DNA of 64,000 nucleotides from CAYSZB01 sp964435475 (GCA_964435475.1 CAYSZB010000003.1:1-64000); one strand, 5' to 3'. Shown: positions 28,148 through 36,032, counted from the stretch's first letter. Translations and numbers: made by a program. Notes: a model not told the origin generated them from the sequence alone.

Positions 28148-29095
28148 CTATGGCACAATCCAGGTGCCGGTCTTACCTTGTAGCGCGGTGATGATGTGTT
28201 CCGGGTCGGTGATCAAGGCTTGCTTTCCGCCATTTTCGAAGTACTTGAGAATGGCCTGGATCTTGGGTAGCATGCTGCCTTTGGCAAAGTGACCTTCACT
28301 TACAAACTGCCTGGCCTGATCTGTGGTGATCTTATCCAGCCATTGCTGCCCCGGTTTGTTGAAGTTTATGGCAACTTTTTCAACAGCCGTACTGATCAGG
28401 AAAAGATCTGCTTGGATCATACTGGCTAAAATAGAGGAACCGAAATCCTTGTCAATTACCGCTTCAACGCCTACAAGTTCACCTGAGGGCGTTTCAAGAA
28501 CAGGGATACCGCCCCCGCCGACCCCGATGACCACAAAGCCGGCTTTGATCAAGCTCTGGATTGCATCTGCTTCCACAATTCTCTGGGGAATGGGTGAGGG
28601 CACAACCCTGCGCCAACCTCTTCCAGCATCTTCGACCATGGTCCAGCCTTCAGTCTCCATCTTGACCCTGGCTTGTTCTTCGCTCATGAAGGAGCCGATA
28701 GGCTTGGTTGGATGCTCAAAAGCCGGGTCATTACGATCCACGATCGTTTGGGTTACCACAGTCACAGCCTGTTTATTCATTTTGCGGGATAGAAAATGGT
28801 TGTGCAGGGCTTGTTGGAACATGTAACCAATCGCACCCTGGGTATCTGCTCCACAGTAATCGAGAGGTACCTCATGCAGCTCGTGGCTGGAAAGCTCCGA
28901 ACGGCGCAGTATAAATCCCACCTGGGGACCATTCCCGTGGGTGACCACCACATCCCAGCCCATGGCGATCATGCTGGCTATGTGTCCCATGGTCTCAACG
29001 GAACAGGCGTATTGGTCGGGGACGGTCTGGTGATCTTTATCCTTGATCAAGGCATTCCCACCAACTGCAACAACGGCTAAACCTTTTTTACTCAT
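28148..29095 (-). CDS. arcC: Carbamate kinase
   Basis: A 315-residue kinase that converts carbamoyl phosphate and ADP to ATP, CO2 and ammonia. The motifs VVAVGGNALI, THGNGPQVGFI and VGGGGIPV are family signatures. The ATG at 29095 is chosen because TTGGAG lies before it; a TTG at 29110 overlaps that site. There are no arginine deiminase or ornithine carbamoyltransferase genes nearby. The neighbours 8-oxoguanine deaminase and (further down) hydantoinase suggest a role in purine, allantoin or hydantoin breakdown, the context of YqeA in E. coli. Confidence 0.95.
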   Translation of the reverse strand: MSKKGLAVVAVGGNALIKDKDHQTVPDQYACSVETMGHIASMIAMGWDVVVTHGNGPQVGFILRRSELSSHELHEVPLDYCGADTQGAIGYMFQQALHNHFLSRKMNKQAVTVVTQTIVDRNDPAFEHPTKPIGSFMSEEQARVKMETEGWTMVEDAGRGWRRVVPSPIPQRIVEADAIQSLIKAGFVVIGVGGGGIPVLETPSGELVGVEAVIDKDFGSSILASMIQADLFLISTAVEKVAINFNKPGQQWLDKITTDQARQFVSEGHFAKGSMLPKIQAILKYFENGGKQALITDPEHIITALQGKTGTWIVP

Positions 29096-29128
29096 TAATT
29101 GTTTCTCCAAAATTTTATAGTTATTTTT

Positions 29129-30514
29129 CTATCCATTGATCAATGATCGGGCAAGCTGGTTATGTTTCCTGGCATGGGTTTTGATATCCAGCGTATTGAG
29201 ATGACCTTTTTCGACGATCAAATTGCCGCCCACAATGTTGTAATCGACCTGCAGGGGAGAGCAGAACAACACGGCGCTAACCGGGTCATGCAAAGCACCC
29301 GTGTACTCCAGGCGATTGAGGTCAATAGCGATCATATCGGCGCACTTGCCCACCTCGAGCGATCCAATGTCGTTTCGACCAAGCACCGCAGCCCCGCCAC
29401 GGGTAGCAAGGGATAATGCCTGGCGTGCAGTCATCAATTGAGGAGCGTCGGTTCCCGACAGGGATGCACCTTGCAGACCGCTGTTCAGCCTCGCCAGGAG
29501 CATAGCCTGGCGTGCCTCTGCCAGCATGTGGGAACTATCATTGCTTGCAGAGCCATCCACACCAAGGCCTACCTTGACACCGACTTTCATCATATCCACT
29601 ATCGGGGCAATTCCGGATGCCAGGCGCATGTTTGAACTGGGACAGTGAGCAACACCGCAACCAGTATGTGCATAGAGATCGATTTCATCACGGTTAACAT
29701 GCACGCTATGGGCAAACCATACATCACTTCCGATCCAGTTGACCTGCTGCATGTAAGCCACCGGCTTGTGACCAAACATCTGCAGGCAGAATGCCTCCTC
29801 GTCCTGGGTTTCGGCCAGGTGGGTGTGCAGGTGCACGTTATATTCGCGGGCAAGGATGGCTGATTGGCGCATCAGTTCACCGGTCACGCTAAAAGGTGAG
29901 CAGGGTGCCAGGACGATCTGTACTTTTGAACCCGGTTTGGGGTCATGGTAGCGTTCGATCAGTCTCTGGCTATCCTTTAATATGCTTTCCTCATCATCCA
30001 CAACACTATCCGGCGGCAGTCCACCTTGAGACTCACCAAGGCTCATGGAGCCACGCGAAGCATGCAGCCTGAGGCCGATAGTCGATGCGGCGTTGATCTC
30101 ATCATCCAGGTGGGAGCCGTTAGGAAAAAGATAGAGATGATCTGACGCGGTCGTGCAGCCACTCAGTGCCAGTTCAGCAAGGGCGGTTTGGGTGGAGGTG
30201 AAAATATGATCGGCATTCATGCGCGCCCAGACGGGATAGAGAGTTTTCAACCAGTTAAACAGGTTGGCATCCTGTGCGGCAGGCACTGCACGGGTCAGGG
30301 TCTGGTAAAAATGATGGTGGGTATTGATCAAACCCGGCAGAACAATGTGATCCGCCAGGTCCAGGACCTGGTCTGCCTGCTGGGGCAGCTCATGACTCAA
30401 ACCGATCTTTTTTATAAATCCGTCCTGGCAAAAGATCGCCGAACCTTTCAACTCACGTTCTAAGCCATCCATGGTGACAATAATGGATGCATTTTTGATC
30501 AATAGAGTGGTCAT
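29129..30514 (-). CDS. 8-oxoguanine deaminase-like amidohydrolase
   Basis: A 461-residue metal-dependent deaminase. It starts with GLINTHHHFYQTLTRAVP holding the His66-x-His68 metal pair. SSDH-type ASDHLYLFPNG, HLAET and GVDGSASNDSSHML complete the active site. The run RAVPAAQDANLF, LYLFPNG and HCPSSNMRLASG matches my memory of the characterised 8-oxoguanine deaminase (uric-acid-forming) group of Pseudomonas rather than SsnA or AtzB, but a database search would be needed. It sits 33 bases before arcC, with AAAGG before the ATG. The product would be urate plus ammonia, or another deaminated purine. Confidence 0.82.
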   Translation of the reverse strand: MTTLLIKNASIIVTMDGLERELKGSAIFCQDGFIKKIGLSHELPQQADQVLDLADHIVLPGLINTHHHFYQTLTRAVPAAQDANLFNWLKTLYPVWARMNADHIFTSTQTALAELALSGCTTASDHLYLFPNGSHLDDEINAASTIGLRLHASRGSMSLGESQGGLPPDSVVDDEESILKDSQRLIERYHDPKPGSKVQIVLAPCSPFSVTGELMRQSAILAREYNVHLHTHLAETQDEEAFCLQMFGHKPVAYMQQVNWIGSDVWFAHSVHVNRDEIDLYAHTGCGVAHCPSSNMRLASGIAPIVDMMKVGVKVGLGVDGSASNDSSHMLAEARQAMLLARLNSGLQGASLSGTDAPQLMTARQALSLATRGGAAVLGRNDIGSLEVGKCADMIAIDLNRLEYTGALHDPVSAVLFCSPLQVDYNIVGGNLIVEKGHLNTLDIKTHARKHNQLARSLING

Positions 30515-30564
30515 ATTAATACCTTTCCCGGGAGAGTAGCTCAGACATGGTCAGGTTTTCACGC

Positions 30565-31452
30565 CTACAGGGTTTGCTTATCTGCCAATTCAGCGGCGTG
30601 CAGGGTGGAGCGCATCAGCATGGCGATGGTCATGGGGCCAACGCCACCCGGGACCGGTGTGATCGCACCGGCAACCTGGGAAACCTCATCATAATCCACA
30701 TCACCGACCAGGTGATATCCCCGTTTGTTTGAAGGATCGTCGACACGGTTAATCCCCACATCGATAACCACAGCGCCTGGTTTGACCCAATCCCCTTTGA
30801 CCATATTGGGTTGACCGATGGCGGCTACCAGGATATCTGCCTTTTGGATCTCCTGGGCAAGGTTGGCTGTACGTGAATGACAAATGGTAACCGTGGCATT
30901 GGCTTTCAGCAAGAGCAAAGAAACCGGCATCCCGACGATATTTGAGCGTCCCAGGACGACTGCTTTAGCTCCAGCGAACTTAACGCCGGATTTTTCCAGC
31001 AGGACCATCACACCGGCTGGTGTGCAGGGAACGAATAAGGGTTCGCGTCCTTTTTGTGCCAGGTGACCGATGTTTATTGGGTGAAATCCGTCTACATCTT
31101 TTGAAAGACTGATGGCGCTCAGTACTTTCTCTTCATCCAGACCTTTGGGAAGAGGTAGCTGGACGAGGATGCCATGAATGGATGGGTCCTGGTTAAGCTG
31201 GCTGACAAGTTTTTCAACCTCGACCTGGCTGCTGTCGGCTGGCAGAGTGTGGGCATATGAATTGATACCCAGTTCCTGGCAGGCTTTGTGCTTCGAACGC
31301 ACATAAGCCTGGGATGCAGGATCATCACCGACCAGAACGGTTGCCAACCCGGGCACGCTCAATCCTTTGCTTATTCTATCAGCAACCGATGCTTTCACTT
31401 GTGCACGGATCCCGTCCGCAACCAGCTTGCCATCAATGACCACAGCCGTCAT
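30565..31452 (-). CDS. folD: Bifunctional methylenetetrahydrofolate dehydrogenase / cyclohydrolase
   Basis: A 295-residue enzyme interconverting 5,10-methylene-, methenyl- and 10-formyl-tetrahydrofolate. The catalytic Lys region is VGDDPASQAYVRSKHKAC, with QLPLPKGLDEEKV, LGRSNIVGMP and PVPGGVGPMT as FolD signatures. AGGAG is 7 bases before the ATG. It is the first gene of the long minus-strand array and divergent from udk. Formyl-THF feeds purine synthesis and, in anaerobes, purine fermentation or acetogenesis. Confidence 0.95.
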   Translation of the reverse strand: MTAVVIDGKLVADGIRAQVKASVADRISKGLSVPGLATVLVGDDPASQAYVRSKHKACQELGINSYAHTLPADSSQVEVEKLVSQLNQDPSIHGILVQLPLPKGLDEEKVLSAISLSKDVDGFHPINIGHLAQKGREPLFVPCTPAGVMVLLEKSGVKFAGAKAVVLGRSNIVGMPVSLLLLKANATVTICHSRTANLAQEIQKADILVAAIGQPNMVKGDWVKPGAVVIDVGINRVDDPSNKRGYHLVGDVDYDEVSQVAGAITPVPGGVGPMTIAMLMRSTLHAAELADKQTL

Positions 31453-31510
31453 AACCCGCTCCTATCGTAAAGTTTATATATTACTTAAGGATTATACCCG
31501 AATCAAAAGG

Positions 31511-31516
31511 TATAAT
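31511..31516 (+). promoter_or_regulatory. -10 box placing transcription start at udk ATG (leaderless)
   Basis: TATAAT six bases before the ATG at 31523. An AAAAGG is 12 bases upstream, overlapping the -10 region, and would not be in the mRNA. Confidence 0.5.
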
Positions 31517-31522
31517 TCGAGC

Positions 31523-32176
31523 ATGGCTTACACCCACTCTCCCCTCATAATTGGCATAGCCGGTGGTTCGGGTTCCGGCAAAACGACCCTTGCACAGTTA
31601 ATCCTTGACCATATCGGTGCCGACAAGATCGCCTTCCTACCCCATGATGCCTATTATCGTGACCAGGATCACCTGCCTTACGAGGAAAGACTCAAAGTCA
31701 ACTATGACCACCCGGATTCATTGGAAACCGAATTGCTGGTCAGGCACATTCAGGAGTTAAAAGCAGGTCGGGCGATTGATCTGCCAGTTTATGACTTTAA
31801 CATCTATTCCAGGAAGCATGAGACGCGACGCATTGAACCACGATCGATCATCCTGGTCGAGGGCATTTTGATATTTTATGAAAAGATCCTGCGTAAGTTG
31901 TTTGATGTGAAGATATTTGTGGATGCAGACCCGGATATCCGCTTAATCCGACGATTAACAAGGGACATCACGGAGCGTGGACGGTCAGTTGATTCGGTGA
32001 TCAGCCAGTACCAGGCTACGGTTCGGCCAATGTACCTGGAGTTCGTTGAGGCTTCAAAACGTTACGCTGACATAATCATACCCGAGGGTGGGCGCAACCC
32101 GGTTGCTCTTGAGATGGTCATTGCCAGGCTTGAAAGCCTGTTAGGGGCGGAAAATGACAACCGAACAAACCACTAA
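31523..32176 (+). CDS. udk: Uridine kinase
   Basis: A 217-residue kinase phosphorylating uridine and cytidine. The P-loop GGSGSGKTT is at residues 14-22, and HDAYYRDQDHLPYEERLKVN and the YDFNIYSR/RRIEP stretch are typical. The frame is open back to 31367, but those codons overlap the folD promoter and start. The ATG at 31523 begins the conserved N-terminus and follows a TATAAT by six bases. The 3' end overlaps the next gene by 23 bases. Confidence 0.94.
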   Translation: MAYTHSPLIIGIAGGSGSGKTTLAQLILDHIGADKIAFLPHDAYYRDQDHLPYEERLKVNYDHPDSLETELLVRHIQELKAGRAIDLPVYDFNIYSRKHETRRIEPRSIILVEGILIFYEKILRKLFDVKIFVDADPDIRLIRRLTRDITERGRSVDSVISQYQATVRPMYLEFVEASKRYADIIIPEGGRNPVALEMVIARLESLLGAENDNRTNH

Positions 32177-32711
32177 AACAAGCAAACCCTGGTTGAATGT
32201 GATCAGGGTGATCGTGTTGGTGCTGGTCATGGCGCTCTCGGTGGTGCTGATCATCTACCGCGACAAGGTCCAGGCACTGCAAGGATATGGCTACCCCGGG
32301 ATCTTCCTTTTTTCGATCCTGGCCAACGCCACCATTTTCATCCCAATACCGGGTGTGTTATTCACCTCGGCAATGGGCGCTGTGTTCAACCCATTCTGGG
32401 TGGCTGTGGCAGCCGGGGCTGGCGCAGCGATCGGTGAACTTTCGGGGTACATGGCAGGTTTCAGCGGACAGGCTGTGGTTGAAAAAAGCCCAAAATATGA
32501 AAAAGTGATGAACTGGATGAGAAAAAATGGGGACCCCACGATACTGGTACTGGCGATCATCCCCAACCCGCTTTTTGATATGGCAGGCATGATCGCCGGG
32601 GTTTTGAAGATGCCGGTGTGGAAATTCCTGATCTTTTGTACCGTCGGCAAGATCATCAAAATGCTGGCGTTTGCCTACCTGGGTTCCAGCCTGCTGAACG
32701 TGTTACAATAG
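32154..32711 (+). CDS. VTT/DedA-domain membrane protein
   Basis: A 185-residue integral membrane protein with about five helices and the SNARE-associated (VTT) pattern: YGYPGIFLFSILANATIFIP, a GAAIGELSGYMAG-type re-entrant segment, and LVLAIIPNPLFDMAGMIAG. DedA-type proteins are linked to lipid flipping and proton-dependent transport. The gene overlaps udk by 23 bases and so is probably translated from the same mRNA. It is shorter and more divergent than the DedA at 32782. Confidence 0.85.
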   Translation: MTTEQTTKTSKPWLNVIRVIVLVLVMALSVVLIIYRDKVQALQGYGYPGIFLFSILANATIFIPIPGVLFTSAMGAVFNPFWVAVAAGAGAAIGELSGYMAGFSGQAVVEKSPKYEKVMNWMRKNGDPTILVLAIIPNPLFDMAGMIAGVLKMPVWKFLIFCTVGKIIKMLAFAYLGSSLLNVLQ

Positions 32712-32739
32712 GGCGTTATTTTATTACAAAGGCTTCAAT

Positions 32740-32766
32740 TGACCCGTGCGCGGGTCATTATTTTGA
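32740..32766 (+). terminator. Hairpin between the two DedA genes, weak terminator or attenuator
   Basis: TGACCCG, loop TGCG, CGGGTCA (32740-32757) followed by TTATTTTG. A short T stretch only, so perhaps a partial terminator. Confidence 0.4.
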
Positions 32767-32781
32767 AAGAATGGATGTCAA

Positions 32782-33453
32782 ATGACCGAGATCATTGAGT
32801 TTTTGAGGATGTGGTCTGAAAAGATCATGATGGCGCTGGGATACCCGGGTATTTTCCTGGTCATGCTCCTGGAATGCGTTTTTCCGCCAATTCCATCCGA
32901 GGTGATCATGCCCCTGGCAGGCTTTTTGGTCTCACAGGGTGAGTTCAACTTCTGGGGGGTAATGCTTTCAGGAACTTTGGGCTCGTTGGTGGGAGCTCTG
33001 TTGCTGTATTGGTTGGGTGCCTGGGCGGACGAAGTGATTTTGCGTTCGTGGGTAAGAAAACACGGCAAATGGATCCAGGTGAGTGAAACAGATATTGATC
33101 GGGCTGAGAAGTGGTTTGCCAAGCATGGTCAAAGTGTGATCTTTTTTGGACGGATGATCCCGATCATCCGCAGCCTCATCTCCATCCCGGCAGGCATGGA
33201 AAGAATGCCAATGTGGAAGTTCCTGCTATACACATCCCTGGGATCGATCATCTGGAATTTCCTGTTGACCTATGGAGGTATTCTTTTAGGTGAGAACTGG
33301 GAAAAGATCATTGGCTGGCTGGATATCTACCAGAATGTAGTCCTGGTGATCCTGGCGATAATGTTCCTTCTTTTCATTATCTGGTTGATCGCACGGCGTC
33401 GAAAAGCGCGCCTCGCTGAACAGGCAGCCCAGACTTCGAGTGAGGTCGACTAA
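32782..33453 (+). CDS. DedA family membrane protein
   Basis: A 223-residue polytopic protein. The DedA signature LECVFPPIPSEVIMPLAGFL near residue 31 and GRMIPIIRSLISIPAGMERM near residue 125 carry the conserved Pro, Glu and Arg residues needed for proton-coupled function in E. coli DedA. The C-terminus is basic. The gene lies 70 bases after the other VTT gene, and a strong terminator follows. Confidence 0.92.
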   Translation: MTEIIEFLRMWSEKIMMALGYPGIFLVMLLECVFPPIPSEVIMPLAGFLVSQGEFNFWGVMLSGTLGSLVGALLLYWLGAWADEVILRSWVRKHGKWIQVSETDIDRAEKWFAKHGQSVIFFGRMIPIIRSLISIPAGMERMPMWKFLLYTSLGSIIWNFLLTYGGILLGENWEKIIGWLDIYQNVVLVILAIMFLLFIIWLIARRRKARLAEQAAQTSSEVD

Positions 33454-33465
33454 CAAATATAAGGG

Positions 33466-33493
33466 AAACCGCTGAGAGATCAGCGGTTTTTTT
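33466..33493. terminator. Bidirectional terminator between dedA and the C39-LysM gene
   Basis: AAACCGCTGA (33466-33475), loop GAGA, TCAGCGGTTT (33480-33489) then more T residues. Confidence 0.9.
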
Positions 33494-33494
33494 T

Positions 33495-34460
33495 CTAGCG
33501 GATGCGGAAGACGTCCCCGGGGTAGATGAAGTAAGGGTAGGTGAGGTTGTTCATGGCGGTGAACTGCTGCCAGGTGAGGTTATGTCTGGTGGCAAGGCCG
33601 ACAAGTGTATCTCCTGCCTGGACAGTGATGAAGATGACGGGCGTGGCTGTCGGGGTAGGTGTGGCGGTGGGTGTGGGTGTTGCCGTGGAAGTGGGTGTCA
33701 GGGTGGGGGTGGGAGTTAGGGTTGGCGTGGGTGTTTGAGTGGGTGTAGACGTTATGGTGGGAGTAGGTGTTTGGGTTGGCGGGTCGGTTGGGGTGGGATC
33801 TGGGAAGTCCGCCAGGACAGCCTGGTTCTCAAGAACCGCCCATGATGACAGAAAATTATTCAGGTAATAGGTCTTTTCGGTGCCGGTGTAGGGGTCAATG
33901 GCGTAGATGATATCGCCATCGTAGCCCTTGAGGATCATGGCATGCTCATAATGGGCGACGATAACCTGCCGACCTGCTTCAGTTGTATAGGTAATTTGGG
34001 TGCCATTCCACATTTCACTGATCACCCAGACGATGACCGGGTGGCCTGAGGCGATCTCCCACTGCAGGGTGGTCCAGTCGAGGTATTTTTGGGAATAGGC
34101 AGGCATGCCAAAGTCAGTCAACACCTGTGCCACAGGTTGTGAATGGACGCCGTAATCATAGGGTGGAATGCTGCCCCAGTAGCCGTTGATGTAGCCGACA
34201 AAACCGAGTTCAGGATCGTCGGAGGTCGGCATGGCATCGATGAACTGGTCTTCGGTGATGTAAACGCCAAAATAGGCAGCAAAATCAACGGCTGCGCGGG
34301 CTTCGCAGGAGAGGGTGTATGCCTGGCGGTAACCATAAAGCCCTGAGATATATGCTTCTTCGGGCGGGGTGAATTGGGCTGAGACCGGTTTGGTAACCAG
34401 CGTTGCCAAAAACAGGAAGAGGCAGAGAAGGAGGGATATTTTTCGTCCTGGCGCAGTCAT
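33495..34460 (-). CDS. Secreted C39-like cysteine peptidase with Thr-Pro linker and LysM domain
   Basis: A 321-residue exported protein. The ATG at 34460 is chosen because a TATAAT ends seven bases before it and it starts a signal peptide (TAPGRKIS, hydrophobic core, cleavage near VSA-QF). The papain-fold part has a probable catalytic Cys52 (YTLSCEARAAVDFAAYFG), His (HYEHAMILKGYDG) and Asp (YAIDPYTG), the C39_2 pattern. A Thr-Pro-rich linker of about 50 residues leads to a C-terminal LysM (VQAGDTLVGLATRHNLTWQQF), which binds peptidoglycan. It is thus likely a wall-bound peptidase or a non-catalytic binder. Longer upstream starts (34469, 34466, 34538) are possible. Confidence 0.82.
   Translation of the reverse strand: MTAPGRKISLLLCLFLFLATLVTKPVSAQFTPPEEAYISGLYGYRQAYTLSCEARAAVDFAAYFGVYITEDQFIDAMPTSDDPELGFVGYINGYWGSIPPYDYGVHSQPVAQVLTDFGMPAYSQKYLDWTTLQWEIASGHPVIVWVISEMWNGTQITYTTEAGRQVIVAHYEHAMILKGYDGDIIYAIDPYTGTEKTYYLNNFLSSWAVLENQAVLADFPDPTPTDPPTQTPTPTITSTPTQTPTPTLTPTPTLTPTSTATPTPTATPTPTATPVIFITVQAGDTLVGLATRHNLTWQQFTAMNNLTYPYFIYPGDVFRIR
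33635..33795 (-). repeat. Low-complexity Thr-Pro coding repeat
   Basis: The linker of the C39-LysM protein is coded by about ten imperfect units of GTNGGNGTNGGN-type sequence (TPTPT in the protein). It will be prone to slippage and assembly error. Confidence 0.85.
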
Positions 34461-34467
34461 TTTCATC

Positions 34468-34473
34468 ATTATA
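34468..34473 (-). promoter_or_regulatory. -10 box of the C39-LysM gene (leaderless)
   Basis: TATAAT on the minus strand. Transcription would begin about at the ATG of 34460, seven bases on, rather than at the two ATGs inside the gap. Confidence 0.5.
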
Positions 34474-34902
34474 GCTGAAGTAGATGCAATTATGGTGCCA
34501 GAGGTATTTGGATATCTTGCCAAATACGAGCAAACCATCCGTGCTACCTTGCTGGGAAGTGCGTTATGGGTTCTGGTATGAGGATGGTAAAGAAAAAAGT
34601 TAGTTTCCTAGTTTCCTAGTTTCCCTGCACATGTGCCCCATGGGGGAAACTGGAAGAAACACAAAGGTTGTTCCATCAACCTAAAAACCAGATTGCCACA
34701 CCCCCTTGCTGAAGGATTTGTATTCTTCAACATTCTAGATCGGGGGTTCGCAGTAACTGACGGAGAAAAAGAAAAGATCGCATCCCTTTACAGCGCGCTA
34801 CGCGAAGATCGCATTGATCGCATAGATCGCAAGTTCGCTGCACATATACCCCTGTTGCGAAGTTGAAGCTCGGGGCATAGCTACACATGTACCCATGTGT
34901 TT

Positions 34903-34921
34903 GTCAGGCTGGAAGCCTGAC
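34903..34921. repeat. Short perfect palindrome (REP-like)
   Basis: GTCAGGCT (34903-34910), loop GGA, AGCCTGAC (34914-34921). I have the impression of similar sequences between genes in many bacterial genomes; this needs checking. Confidence 0.6.
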
Positions 34922-34932
34922 CTACAACGGCG

Positions 34933-34959
34933 AGTTCTGCCAGGAGACTTGGCAAGAAC
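34933..34959. repeat. Imperfect palindrome next to the REP-like element
   Basis: GTTCTGCCA, loop GGAGACT, TGGCAAGAAC: arms pair with a one-base bulge. Confidence 0.55.
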
Positions 34960-35138
34960 CAGGCACCCGGATCAAATGTTAACCACCCTCACACCCTTTG
35001 GGCTCAGGGTGCTGCGCTAGTTTCGCAGTTTCGCAGTTTCGCTGCACATGTGCCCCTGCTGCGAAACTGGAAAGATCGCATAGATCGCAAGTCACTGACT
35101 TCTCATGAAGTCCGCCCTTTCAGGGTGCTACGCAATGT

Positions 35139-35196
35139 ACCCCGAAGCGCTCTGTCCCTCGAAAAGAACGAGGGAAAATTAAAGGCGCTCGGGGCA
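35139..35196. repeat. Nested hairpin, possible structured RNA or DNA element
   Basis: An inner stem CCCTCG/CGAGGG with loop AAAAGAA lies inside a longer outer pairing of CCCCGAAGCGC with GGCGCTCGGGG (bulge of one or two bases). The whole element is next to the fourth repeat core. The outer half shares GCTCGGGGCAT with 34867-34878. Confidence 0.5.
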
Positions 35197-35261
35197 TCGC
35201 TGCACAGGTACCCCTGCTGCGAAGTTAATGCTTGGGGATCTACATCGGCTGGCAAGATCAG

Positions 35262-35280
35262 GACATCTGAGGATGTCTTT
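35262..35280 (+). other. Short hairpin just upstream of rsmG
   Basis: GACATC, loop TGAG, GATGTC (35262-35277) then TTT. It could stop stray transcription entering rsmG. Confidence 0.4.
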
Positions 35281-35289
35281 GGGGTCGGT

Positions 35290-35295
35290 TATAAT
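35290..35295 (+). promoter_or_regulatory. -10 box of rsmG (leaderless)
   Basis: TATAAT eight bases before the ATG at 35304. No ribosome binding site fits between. Confidence 0.5.
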
Positions 35296-35303
35296 TCGGG
35301 AAC

Positions 35304-36020
35304 ATGGAAAAATTGATCAAGGATGCCAGGGATATCGTCGGTTTAACTTTGACCAACAGCCAGGTCAGTGCCTTGCAGGTTTTGGAACAAGAGTTGATCG
35401 ATTGGAATTCGCGTTTCAACTTGACCGCCATCCGGGATGTGGAGGGAATCCGCACCAAGCACTTCCTTGATTCATTGACAATCCATCTGGCGCTGAACAG
35501 CCAGGCAATGCCAACCAGCATCATTGACGTAGGGACGGGGGCAGGTTTCCCGGGATTGCCATTAAAGATCCTTTTGCCGCGTATCAAGCTCACCCTGGTG
35601 GAGTCGGTGCACAAAAAAGCCCATTTCTGCGAGCACATGGTCGAGAGACTGGGTCTGAAAGACGTGCTGGTTTTGGCAGAGCGGGCGGAGGATGTTGGCC
35701 GGATGGTCAACCAGCGCCAGGCCTATGACCTGGCAGTGGCACGGGCGGTGGCGCCGATGGCAGTGCTGGTGGAATACCTGCTGCCGCTGGTAAAAATGGG
35801 CGGGGTGGTGGTAATGCAGAAGGGGGAAAGTGCGCATGCCGAAGCGCAGGCGGCTGCCAGGGCGATCGAGATTTTGGGGGGAAGATTAAAGCAGATCATC
35901 CCGGTCTTGCTACCAGGGGTGGTGGAGGAGCGCTTCCTGGTGGTTTTGGACAAGGTGGCGATGACCACGCAGGAATACCCGCGTAAAGCAGGCACGCCTT
36001 CCAAGCATCCCCTGGGATAG
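35304..36020 (+). CDS. rsmG: 16S rRNA (guanine-N7) methyltransferase RsmG (GidB)
   Basis: A 238-residue SAM-dependent methyltransferase for G527 of 16S rRNA. N-terminal WNSRFNLTAIRDVEGIRTKHFLDSL-type sequence, the SAM loop DVGTGAGFPGLPLKI (near 75) and VARAVAPMAVLVEYLLPLV are RsmG signatures. The C-terminus ends KAGTPSKHPLG, the conserved end of the family. It is convergent with the beta-helix cluster, whose first stop is 12 bases away. Confidence 0.94.
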   Translation: MEKLIKDARDIVGLTLTNSQVSALQVLEQELIDWNSRFNLTAIRDVEGIRTKHFLDSLTIHLALNSQAMPTSIIDVGTGAGFPGLPLKILLPRIKLTLVESVHKKAHFCEHMVERLGLKDVLVLAERAEDVGRMVNQRQAYDLAVARAVAPMAVLVEYLLPLVKMGGVVVMQKGESAHAEAQAAARAIEILGGRLKQIIPVLLPGVVEERFLVVLDKVAMTTQEYPRKAGTPSKHPLG

Positions 36021-36032
36021 ATAACACCAATC

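Larger units (their letters stand above)
34598..35230. repeat. Non-coding spacer made of related palindromic and tandem repeats
   Basis: No convincing gene lies in 34461-35303. The spacer holds at least four copies of a core like TGCACATGTGCCCC (34625-34639, 34839-34852, 35043-35056, 35201-35214) and a fifth partial copy near 34880. In the first and third, three tandem 8-mers (AGTTTCC/T at 34602-34624, AGTTTCGC at 35019-35042) precede the core, and the exact reverse complement (GGGAAACT 34644-34651, GCGAAACT 35061-35068) follows it. AGATCGCA units flank copies two and three. Separate palindromes are at 34903-34921 and 34933-34957. Confidence 0.75.

Noticed and set aside
31367..31522. N-terminal extension of uridine kinase
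   Set aside because: The frame overlaps the start of folD, has no family similarity, and the TATAAT at 31511 implies a start at 31523.
14669..33453. Selenocysteine UGA codons in genes near selB
   Set aside because: All flanking genes end at conserved family C-termini with no frame continuing past a TGA.
35019..35068. CRISPR-like tandem repeats
   Set aside because: Units are 8 bases with no spacers, and no cas genes are near; they are arms of a hairpin element.
34633..35316. Several short open frames in the spacer before rsmG
   Set aside because: They run through the repeats and their translation is repeat-derived. No ribosome binding sites.
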